Of a stretch of DNA of 64,000 nt, positions 61,001-64,000 are shown in pieces; the stretch's first letter is position 1, and every line of letters begins with the position of its first letter. The stretch is from assembly GCA_023653785.1 (NCBI GenBank), contig JAMKCH010012671.1, forward strand, positions 1-64,000, written 5' to 3'. The notes beneath the pieces were generated by a model. The model did not search any database. It was not told the origin of the DNA and saw only the letters and a program-made list of their open reading frames with translations. The DNA is from Ophioderma brevispina (Eukaryota; Echinodermata; Ophiuroidea; Amphilepidida; Ophiodermatidae). The translations under genes and the position numbers were made by a program.

Positions 61001-61467
61001 TCAAATGCATGAACCCGGTTTTCTAACCCCCGTAACAGTAATAGACCTAACGCGACGTGACATGGCGCGAATGTTGATATAGCCGAAAAGGCCTTATTTA
61101 TTCGACGAATCGAAACGAAATAACAGGCTCAGGTGCACCCATGATACACGCTATTCCGTTATGATACATTTTATACTATGACGGAATAAAACCGTGTAAT
61201 CCAATGGGTGCCACTGAGCTGTTTCGTTTCGATTTTCGTCGAGTAGAATAAAGCCAGCCGAGGCTACTATGGCGTTGTAAGTAGAGAGGAAACTTAATTA
61301 TGGATCAAAGTATTTATATGTAAATCAACCTCTTGCTTAATGCTGAAGCTTAACCAAACTCGCTCTAAAAAGATAGGAGAATTACTTACAGGATCTGGAA
61401 AATTGCGTGGGAATCGGATAATAATAATGGTGTCAATATAACAATGAGATAACGTCGGTTCCGCCAT
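27846..61467 (-). CDS. SLC13: SLC13-family sodium-coupled carboxylate/sulfate cotransporter gene, at least 11 exons
   Basis: A plasma-membrane sodium symporter for di/tricarboxylates or sulfate; which substrate cannot be told. Exons in order (minus): 61467-61390, 59408-59146, 54489-54348, 49622-49520, 48892-48772, 48664-48563, 46282-46101, 43906-43793, 30968-30807, 29389-29252, 28019-27846. Family landmarks follow in order: ILTPLLL (TM1), KDTNIL, EWNLHKRVALRVL, MMVP, YAANIGGSATL, LNFATY, MGGGFALAE, SNTATATIFLPIL, and MLPVATPPNAI (the Na:sulfate symporter signature). Acceptors and donors fit; phases agree at most junctions, except 46.1 to 43.9 kb (off by one) and 54.3 to 49.6 kb, where a variable loop exon seems missing. 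Exons 1-3, 5, 7 and 8 need indel corrections to keep frame, while 4, 6 and 9-11 are clean. Introns hold most of the repeats listed here. Confidence 0.93.
28245..29035. mobile_element. Foldback element with about 300-bp inverted arms (SLC13 intron 10)
   Basis: The left arm (about 28,260-28,560) and right arm (about 28,740-29,015) are reverse-complementary over most of their length, sharing aaaagtctaccaaaatcaa, gtggaaca(t), aaggtatagtttgcc and gttcaaggtca. The spacer is about 180 bp. No transposase. A single related arm is at 36,865-36,960. Confidence 0.8.
29252..29389 (-). CDS. SLC13: SLC13 exon with the family signature
   Basis: The acceptor is ttgattttgcag and the donor GTAAGT (29,251-29,246). 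46 codons, phase 0 at both ends. It reads SEGLGVNPLYLMIPASIACA, YAFMLPVATPPNAIAF, then SYGHLKVIDM. NPLYLMIP and PVATPPNA are the hallmark of the C-terminal repeat, where the TPPN loop binds sodium and substrate. Intact. Confidence 0.95.
29404..29718. repeat. Compound (ATC/GTC)n trinucleotide tract, about 315 bp
   Basis: Uninterrupted tca/tcg/tta triplets on the plus strand; on the gene strand it is GAT/GAC. It starts about 15 bp upstream of the splice acceptor of the SLC13 exon at 29,389. The serine-only and methionine-only frames over it are artefacts. Confidence 0.95.
30807..30968 (-). CDS. SLC13: SLC13 exon with the SNT sodium-binding motif
   Basis: The acceptor is tgtacttccag and the donor GTATGA. 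54 codons, phase 0/0. It reads VSGLSRWLGQQFIVLGG, then FPPGIIALLVTAVVAA, then GTEITSNTATATIFLPILAQ. SNTAT followed by an FLP is the sodium/carboxylate motif of SLC13. It joins the previous exon in frame as ...FALAEVCK-VSGLS. Intact. Confidence 0.95.
31575..31981 (+). repeat. Intronic repeat, copy A (left part)
   Basis: Reverse-complementary to about 41,895-42,320. Shared blocks include aataataaaaatttctg(a)aat, gggtaggggtaac, and ggtcagtttttttgggaaa followed by gtttgaaacccactttt. Copy A continues at 34,190 after the inserted element. Confidence 0.8.
31982..34180. mobile_element. TIR element carrying a satellite array, inserted into repeat copy A
   Basis: The left end is CAGGTCCGTGCCCGG; the right end, inverted, is CAGGGCCGTAGCCCAGG. 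ctttttttt lies on both sides (31,973-31,981 and 34,181-34,189). Copy B at 41.9 kb has cccacttttgttacattttt across the same point, with no insertion. G runs follow each terminus. The inside is almost wholly the 188-bp array; there is no transposase, so mobilisation would be in trans. Confidence 0.75.
32200..34083. repeat. 188-bp tandem array, about ten copies
   Basis: Units begin with a G run plus aggaaggtggaggacagatg and contain atcatcaccgttaataaaac, gtgttgaccagtatattgac, attcagataatcacaaccct and acaatgacaaagcgg. G runs start near 32,389, 32,575, 32,763, 32,957, 33,135, 33,329, 33,514, 33,704 and 33,893, giving periods of 178-194. The copies differ mostly by one-base insertions and deletions. 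Confidence 0.95.
34190..34800 (+). repeat. Intronic repeat, copy A (right part), two subunits
   Basis: Reverse-complementary to about 41,290-41,890, including cacatggtgtgacatttagt (34,505) and gtttgccatg(g/a)gtacc-agt-accactagagctgt. That last block occurs twice, at about 34,407 and 34,757, as it does in copy B. Confidence 0.8.
34811..35690. repeat. Direct duplication of about 230 bp, 674 bp apart
   Basis: 34,811-35,050 and 35,485-35,690 share ggtaagagggg(g)tgatagag, caatcccgtgttcggttat, gagcaggtaaa, catggaacaaaat, caatagttcc and aaagcgta-agaggcttg. The arrangement could be LTR-like or a simple segmental duplication. No coding sequence is recognisable between the copies. Confidence 0.6.
36865..36960. 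repeat. Single arm related to the foldback element at 28.2-29.0 kb
   Basis: aaaagggtatagtttg-ac-acctac-aggtatggt resembles aaaaaaggtatagtttgccctatctacgcgttatagt at 28,421; aaaggtcatc follows in both. Confidence 0.45.
37040..37720. repeat. Tandem repeat of about 270-290 bp
   Basis: Two full units and a partial third. tttgaaaatctat, then caaatcaaatg(t/c)tacgatc, accaaatt(t/c)gg(t/c)cagtata start at 37,109 and 37,380; cagaagaaccactggcc and aagg(t)tca are shared at 37,312 and 37,598. The two 109-codon frames over it are repeats of each other, not genes. Confidence 0.75.
37740..38060. repeat. Short repeat rich in AGGTCA hexamers
   Basis: About three units of roughly 100 bp contain ggtcaacat, tttcaaggtc, and aggtcat(c)-aaggtcaaatcact. 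AGGTCA or close variants occur many times within 300 bp. Confidence 0.7.
38700..39257. repeat. 153-bp tandem repeat, three to four units
   Basis: Units share gcaatacccatgttt-tgacac, tgaggattc-tattggctac, gaaattcaagatggctgcca and cctttcatgttatagacaga. Unit starts are near 38,790, 38,942 and 39,096. The array stops abruptly at the DIRS fragment. Confidence 0.85.
39258..40300 (+). pseudogene. DIRS-type retrotransposon remnant
   Basis: In order on the plus strand: a gag/pol-like linker with TGSPGVSAPRGKPYNRR; a reverse transcriptase start GWVRPVFNLKF, then after a frameshift ESIQLAKRLVESEDYMTTID and LKNAYFKIPIHNQANKKSF; directly joined, with the catalytic palm missing, the later block LTLPEEKEEKVTSVKKLL and QELASVIGKIG; then LQELNWWKCVLHKWNGKPI, the RNase H start. 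LKxAYFxxPI, LPEEK and ELNWW are typical of DIRS-like elements. No tyrosine recombinase is visible. Internally deleted and dead; it lies in SLC13 intron 8. Confidence 0.85.
41070..42330 (-). repeat. Intronic repeat, copy B, without the satellite element
   Basis: Reverse complement of copy A at 31.6-34.8 kb. It also shows a direct 350-bp doubling: 41,142-41,497 and 41,498-41,839 share gcaacagtaattgctctgat, gtttactaaatgtcacacca and tggttaccatggcaaccatt. Confidence 0.85.
42738..43495. mobile_element. Palindromic element with nested inverted arms
   Basis: The outer arms contain ggttta-tt..acgaaaag(t/c)gcc and catgggctgaaag (42,739-42,793) and their inverse (43,440-43,494). The inner arms ggcacttgtattcaaaagg-tggatat and tgcgtgaaca-tgactgt (42,859-42,918) recur inverted at 43,224-43,262. 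Both inner arms abut a G or C run. No transposase. Confidence 0.75.
43793..43906 (-). CDS. SLC13: SLC13 exon with the GGGFAL motif
   Basis: The acceptor is tataatttcag and the donor GTAATG. The 5' part reads RPILLWDYTPE in one frame; after AAAA (plus 43,852-43,855) the frame changes to MPWNVYFLMGGGFALAEVCK. Together this is the family's W-x-x-(x)-PWN-x-x-x-L-GGGFALA block. The one-base offset sits in a homopolymer. Confidence 0.88.
44147..44326 (+). other. Short open frame of unknown status
   Basis: 59 codons starting at an ATG in good context (accATGG), with unbiased, protein-like composition (for example REALTLFHRMYYGEASELL). It lies 100 bp upstream of the LINE remnant on the same strand and may be part of that element. 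I do not recognise it. Confidence 0.25.
44430..44940 (+). pseudogene. C-terminal part of a LINE reverse transcriptase (CR1/Jockey-like)
   Basis: The translation has HPDVLLQLYSTMILPSLAIG, SPVGSPHTQN, then VQRTAT, followed after a frameshift by segments fitting the R-L-x-x-L-x-L-P-x-L terminus. The pattern LYxTxVxPxLEYxSPVWSPH...ExVQRxAT is the conserved thumb region of CR1/Jockey LINEs. It is antisense to the SLC13 gene, in intron 7. Confidence 0.7.
45114..45245. repeat. GT/TATG microsatellite region
   Basis: gtatgtatgtgtgtatgtat and related TG-rich sequence; low complexity. Confidence 0.8.
46101..46282 (-). CDS. SLC13: SLC13 exon, frame-broken
   Basis: The acceptor is aatagttttgcag and the donor GTAATC. 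The clear start, EKAVWFHAVLIILLWL, continues the previous exon in phase. The next part matches the family's L-x-(T/S)-DP-x-F-x-PG...LF-x-x-GYV only if small gaps are allowed near CAAA and TTCAGG. The final helix ATIFAVFLFMLTPIG needs one T fewer in the T6 run (plus 46,161-46,166). The join to the next exon is off by one, so one more indel is likely. Confidence 0.75.
46400..47367. mobile_element. TIR element, 968 bp, interrupted by a nested MITE
   Basis: ccagggctcaaattcataaa, then accttgcta (46,400-46,428), is inverted at 47,339-47,367 (ending gaatttgggccctgg). Near both ends ttagttggcaactag-like subrepeats occur, more on the right. No coding sequence. Confidence 0.8.
46782..47062. mobile_element. 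Nested MITE with about 60-bp inverted arms
   Basis: agaacgtaactcagcactga, then aagaaagaaagaatattaaa, gaatttctttaattctgctg (46,783-46,841) is nearly perfectly inverted at 47,002-47,060. Each arm contains a small palindrome (attaaagaa-t-ttctttaat). The element lies wholly inside the TIR element at 46,400-47,367. Confidence 0.85.
48563..48664 (-). CDS. SLC13: SLC13 loop exon
   Basis: The acceptor is aattcattgcag and the donor GTATAC. 102 nt, phase 1 at both ends, open throughout. It encodes a hydrophilic segment (VVGNTNQTVESPPVNREDTE, AQSKTALPATLRT) that fits the variable loop before the LLW helix. The junction codons work on both sides (K-D before, T-E-K after). Confidence 0.8.
48772..48892 (-). 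CDS. SLC13: SLC13 exon, one base short
   Basis: The acceptor is ttctttcag and the donor GTATGT. It reads RYGSETGLNFATYMMYGLPG, ASDMVLLSW; after the G4 run (plus 48,803-48,806) the frame that matches the family is CLQWYFLQMK. The phase-compatible length would be 122 nt and 121 are present, so one G is probably missing. LNFATY...LP...W-x-x-LQ matches the NFASWF...FP...WLWLQF block. Confidence 0.88.
49085..49425 (+). repeat. tRNA-derived SINE (SLC13 intron 4)
   Basis: A B-box-like gagttcgagcccca (49,144-49,157) is followed by the conserved-core-like catttttggtcccctgggca, agatcc. The 3' end cgcgctttgagcctgttatt, then gggattaagcgcttaaaag, is typical of marine-invertebrate SINE tails. The A box is not clear. 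Confidence 0.65.
49520..49622 (-). CDS. SLC13: SLC13 exon with the YAANIGG motif
   Basis: The acceptor is aactaccaacag. The donor is weak (GTTCGT) but set by phase 2 into the next exon. It reads VMQGLYVCVPYAANIGGSAT, LVG, then a divergent segment keeping N and GQTE. The family pattern is [26 protein letters not shown]. Open and of phase-consistent length. The alternative donor GTGAGC at 49,556 would break the phase. Confidence 0.88.
49880..50810. repeat. Diverged direct duplication
   Basis: 49,890-50,400 and 50,580-50,810 share, in order, tttatta/gtaac-c-gaggc-gctattta, a block with ctcaca--aaatc, ggtgcagagtt(t)cgt, tgacaac, and acac-cgg-ggggaggc-tga. Spacing inside the copies differs. Confidence 0.5.
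51540..52900 (-). pseudogene. LINE reverse transcriptase remnant (RTE/RTE-X-like)
   Basis: On the minus strand, in order: EEL(x)ICLM..., KKGTPTTHNYRGITMSPIAL, then a degraded region, then GILQG-x-x-LPYLF (palm), QRSRRPKGK, an ADD-like site degraded, and finally AQAGMLQ-INHWHLWQSGISPI and NQVKFFRAC. The set matches RTE-X-type elements (KKGDLT..NYRGITL, GVLQGDTLAPYLF, RRSRR, ...KIWQSNLS...KLKLFRAC). Many stops; dead. It is sense to the SLC13 gene, in intron 3. Confidence 0.85.
53239..53261. repeat. C run
   Basis: An uninterrupted poly-C tract after tctcccaa; low complexity and length-unstable. The proline-containing frames over it are not supported as genes. Confidence 0.9.
54348..54489 (-). 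CDS. SLC13: SLC13 exon with the first SNT-type region, frame-broken
   Basis: The acceptor is tttttcgactag, phase 2 with the previous exon (TG+G = W); the donor is GTATGA. HVFGFMMPT, then CFLS-W-I--NT, CTTAMMVP, and after a C run (plus 54,403-54,405) AVLLQLMNERVWISADYK. This follows the family's LGFMxxTxFLSMWISNTATTAMMVPI-x-x-AVLxQL block, read across about four small offsets. Confidence 0.85.
54600..59100. other. SLC13 intron 2 sequence without recognisable elements
   Basis: AT-rich. The short frames (for example 55,401-55,117 minus and 57,383-57,643 plus) have no domains. A minus-strand open piece near 56,910-56,800 and an exon-like stretch near 56,345-56,280 were examined and not accepted. 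Confidence 0.4.
59146..59408 (-). CDS. SLC13: SLC13 exon 2 (TM2 and following), frame-broken
   Basis: The acceptor is ttacattcacag and the donor GTAGGT. Conserved pieces in order across frames: VLIL, AVYWM, TETPIA, ALIPLGLF, GIMSAG, VGAQYAKDTNILVLSSLMVA, LA, EWNLHKRVALRVLMAVGSKP. This is the A-YVILLMAVYWxTEALPLAVTALLP...GIM...KDTNxLFxGGLMVAL..EHWNLHKRIAL block of SLC13. At least four one-base offsets, not all in homopolymers, break the frame. Confidence 0.88.
59457..59600. mobile_element. Small MITE, about 144 bp
   Basis: acactgtaaatgtcgtttta, then actg at the left is inverted at the right (cagttaaaacgacgtta, then atttaacagtgtta), with another inverted pair inside (gtaaaacgtcattttaactg). Confidence 0.7.
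60617..60818. repeat. Palindromic element 1 of 3
   Basis: The arms start TTAGAAAAC-GG and end CCGGTTTTCTAA. tatgcagatgcggtgatgga and gcatgatcaaagttcac-ag pair with their inverse in the right half with few mismatches. 202 bp. Confidence 0.85.
60859..61026. repeat. Palindromic element 2 of 3
   Basis: The termini TTAGAAAACCGGGT and ACCCGGTTTTCTAA are inverted. The inner arms ccatgcccaggtgt-ttcaag, aatgtgacc and their inverse follow. 168 bp; same terminal motif as element 1. Confidence 0.85.
61081..61265. repeat. Palindromic element 3 of 3
   Basis: agccgaaaaggccttattta, ttcgacga-atcgaaacga and ctcaggtgcacccat pair with their inverse (61,211-61,265). 185 bp. Its termini differ from elements 1 and 2. 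Confidence 0.8.
61390..61467 (-). CDS. SLC13: SLC13 first coding exon, frame-broken
   Basis: The ATG at 61,467-61,465 is in good context (caatATGG); the donor is GTAAGT. The ATG frame is open but not SLC13-like. One frame over reads RNRRYLIVILTPLLL, the family's first membrane segment, and after TTAT a third frame gives PIPTQFSR, fitting LLLLPLPI. Removing one G just after the ATG would join start and helix. The upstream 5' UTR is not defined. Confidence 0.75.
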
Positions 61468-61499
61468 ATTGGTGACTTTTATTTATTCAGTATCTTGCT

Positions 61500-62690
61500 G
61501 ACGTTCAGGAATGGAAGTCTCGGGGACTGTTTAGGATCCCATGGGGCACTTTTCTGACATCAAATATAGAGGTCAAAACGTTGAAAAAGAAAGGCAAATC
61601 ATTTACCATTAACACGCTTAGGCCTAAGACATATTAAACAATTAAGAATGACAATATGAGAAACATTGTCCAAAGTGCAATACGGCAATATGTTCAAAAA
61701 AATATGGCAACATACAGCCTACGCGTTTGTCATTCATGCTTGATCGAATAAACATCAACACAGTAGGCGGCATGTCCACCCACGTAAATTATTCACAGCT
61801 GAACGAATATAATTGTTGGATAAAGTCATTTTGCATGGGCTTTCACAAGACAAACAGGAAAACGACCTTGCTATTGTCCACATTTTCTCTGCACGCAGGA
61901 TATGTCTTGCCATTTCAAATCGACGAAAATCAGGCCTATGTTATATAGAACATGAGAATTAAATTCTGGGATGTCAGTAAATGTGAGGTTATACATTTTT
62001 CGAGCCGAGGGATTCGCTTACTGAAAACAGATAGAGTAACACGTACACAGGCTTGTTTGTAGCACCAACAATTCAATTAATGATTTGGGATGCATTAAAT
62101 ATTTGTTGGGATTCTATATAAACTTCAGAGACCAGTCTTTTTCAAAACGAAATTTGCATCGTTTAATTCTTGGTTTTAACCCCCAATCACCCTTCAAGGG
62201 GCCAGGAAATGCAATAGATTGATGTGGTTTGTGCAAGTTACAAGGAGGACGAGAAGCATTCAATATTAATTTGGGTTGGTGATGAACATCATTAGTGAAA
62301 TATTGATTTCAGAGAGTAATAGAAAAATTCCAGGGATGGTGTGAATCTATTCATGGCACTGACTGATAATCAATAGTTTAACAAATGATGTCACTGTTAG
62401 TGTATTCTTTTTTGTGCCCTGTATTGTAATGACCCCGTAAGGACTTTGGAGTAGGTTTATCATCTCATTTCCCTGGGACCTTTCAATCATATTAGACCAA
62501 CCTAGATATGTAGTTCACATTCTGCCAACAATATACATATTTTATAATTTAATTCAGGCATTTTGGACATCAAATCAGGATATGTTCCAGAGCGTTTTGT
62601 CAGCAAATATCATTGTCTTATCGTGTACAAGAAAATAACGGATGTTGGCCTTGACCTCCTGATTGGCTGAACAGATGCGATTACAGAACC
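61500..62690. other. Region upstream of SLC13, no element recognised
   Basis: No TATA box, CpG-rich promoter or untranslated exon can be assigned from sequence alone. The 73-codon frame at 61,727-61,948 has no domain. Confidence 0.35.
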
Positions 62691-62725
62691 TCTACCGGGG
62701 GGGGGGGGGGCTGGTAAAGCAGTAA

Positions 62726-62921
62726 TAGACCGTATTCAATAGCCAGCCAGTTGGTGGACAAATTAGAACGGGCATTCCAGTAACTACAATACAATTCACC
62801 TGTCAATTGTCCTGTGCAATCGCTAAACAGGATCGATTGACCGGTTGAAGTTATTGTTAGTCCTGGAATGTAGTCTGTCCACCAACATGGCTGGTTGATG
62901 ACGTCAGATTGATACGGTCTA
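62726..62921. mobile_element. TIR element upstream of SLC13
   Basis: tagaccgtattcaatagcca, then gttggtggaca, at the left pairs with tgtccaccaac..tggctgg and gatacggtcta at the right. 196 bp. It contains a CRE-type TGACGTCA at 62,899-62,906. A G run lies just left (62,697-62,710). Confidence 0.75.
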
Positions 62922-63951
62922 TACTTTTGGTGGTAAATCTGGTCGACGTTATGCGCATTAAGACTGTCTCAAAAATTTAGTACCTATCGCTTAACATTTT
63001 GTTAAACAATATTAAAAATACAAAGAAGATTTTGCATGATTGTTTCGAAGGAAATCTAATGGCCTGGTGCTGCTTAGATTCGTGAAAGAAAATCTAGAAC
63101 AAAAGAATCTGCATTCTCTTAAAAGATTCGGTTGTCTCTTTCTTCTTGAAGTGAAAAAGGCCGATCCCGTATGACTACACCACCGCAGCTTTGTATCCAA
63201 CTCGCGCTATTGCACACTTTACGTTACCCTTTCTTCCGCCAGTGTGGACTACAGAAATTCTGGAAATCAAACAACCATCAAAGTTGTGTCAGGCCATGAG
63301 GTAGGAGAGAGGAGAAGCTATCCCCTAATGCATTACGCAACGCGATTATCCCAATTATATCACTTGGCAACCCATTGTAAAAGCATAGACCCCCCAAACA
63401 AAGGCAGCTTCTCGGCAGGGAGGTACTCTTTATGTTCCATGATCAATGCGACGAAGCTGGGCACGCTCAGTTGAACCAGAATATGACCTGTGCGCAGAAG
63501 GTATATCCCCATGCGCAGTGGTTGTTTACTGTATAGGACGACAAAAACATAGAGATGAGTCGATTAACAGCCGAAATTCTGCGTATTTCCAGTCCAAAAA
63601 AATCGGAGATAGCATGTTTCTAAGATGACGGTACATTGATGTAGTTTTTGAAAACTTGGATGTTTTGAAACGCCGTATTTCTTAAAAGTATGATAGTTGG
63701 AGCCGAAATCTAACTTGAATTAGGAAGAAATATGCCGTATCTCATAAACAATGAAACCAACCTTGACAGTGCCCGGAGTGCCCGTTTTCTCAATTGGTCC
63801 CGAAGTTGGTCATTTTACCATAGAATTGTATTATGTTAGTTAACAGATATGGTTAAAAAATATGCATTTTGTTATAAAAGCATCAAATTTGGCAGAGAGG
63901 CCAGAGAATTAAATTTATGGAAAAACAAATTGTGATTGGAACCACCTGCAC

Positions 63952-63964
63952 AGGTCAAAGTTCA
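63952..63964 (+). promoter_or_regulatory. DR1-type hormone-receptor motif
   Basis: AGGTCA-A-AGTTCA, a direct repeat with 1-nt spacing, the consensus for RXR/HNF4-type nuclear receptors. Two more AGGTCA hexamers follow by 63,993. Whether it is used is unknown; similar hexamers occur in repeats here. Confidence 0.35.
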
Positions 63965-64000
63965 ATGTACCTAGAGGTCAACCAAAAGGTCAATTGAGGT

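Noticed and set aside
1..64000. CRISPR arrays, prokaryotic operons, integrons, phage genes
   Set aside because: The repeats lack regular spacer structure, the gene is spliced and the mobile elements are eukaryotic.

Overview
The window reads as one piece of a large, repeat-rich animal genome. It holds spliceosomal introns up to 12.8 kb, several kinds of LINE remnant, a DIRS-type retroelement, tRNA-derived SINEs, hAT-like and long-TIR elements, long G runs and local satellites. The mix suggests a marine invertebrate deuterostome (echinoderm, hemichordate or cephalochordate), but the sequence does not fix the species. There is no bacterial-style gene organisation.

The one host gene I can support lies on the minus strand and fills more than half the window. 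It is a member of the SLC13 sodium/carboxylate (or sodium/sulfate) cotransporter family, and at least 11 coding exons run from 61,467 down to 27,846 (about 33.6 kb). Long open reading frames miss it because the exons are short and several carry small indels. The last exons (30,968-30,807, 29,389-29,252, 28,019-27,846) are intact and give the family signatures without ambiguity. Six upstream exons keep SLC13 residues in order, with good splice sites and mostly matching intron phases, but jump between frames. I think unpolished long-read consensus is the likelier cause, and a decaying gene the alternative.

Layout: 1-1,500 holds remnants that look Ty3/Gypsy-like. 2,600-3,150 has palindromes and a tandem repeat. 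3,270-4,060 and 10,900-11,900 are two copies of one dispersed repeat. 4,116-5,020 is a LINE reverse transcriptase remnant (minus). 5,400-27,600 is intergenic and full of MITEs, hairpins, a tRNA-derived fragment and LINE fragments. 27,600-61,500 is the SLC13 gene with its mobile-element-filled introns. 61,500-64,000 lies upstream of the gene and holds one more TIR element.

The most informative non-genic observations are two insertions whose empty sites can be seen in paralogous repeats within the window (22,138-22,485 versus 22,955-22,962, and 31,982-34,180 versus about 41,890). The second is a TIR element carrying about ten copies of a 188-bp satellite. Others are a nested pair of TIR elements at 46.4-47.4 kb, three consecutive palindromes at 60.6-61.3 kb, and an inverted duplication 10 kb apart inside one intron. 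I found no CRISPR array, no rRNA gene and no intact tRNA gene.
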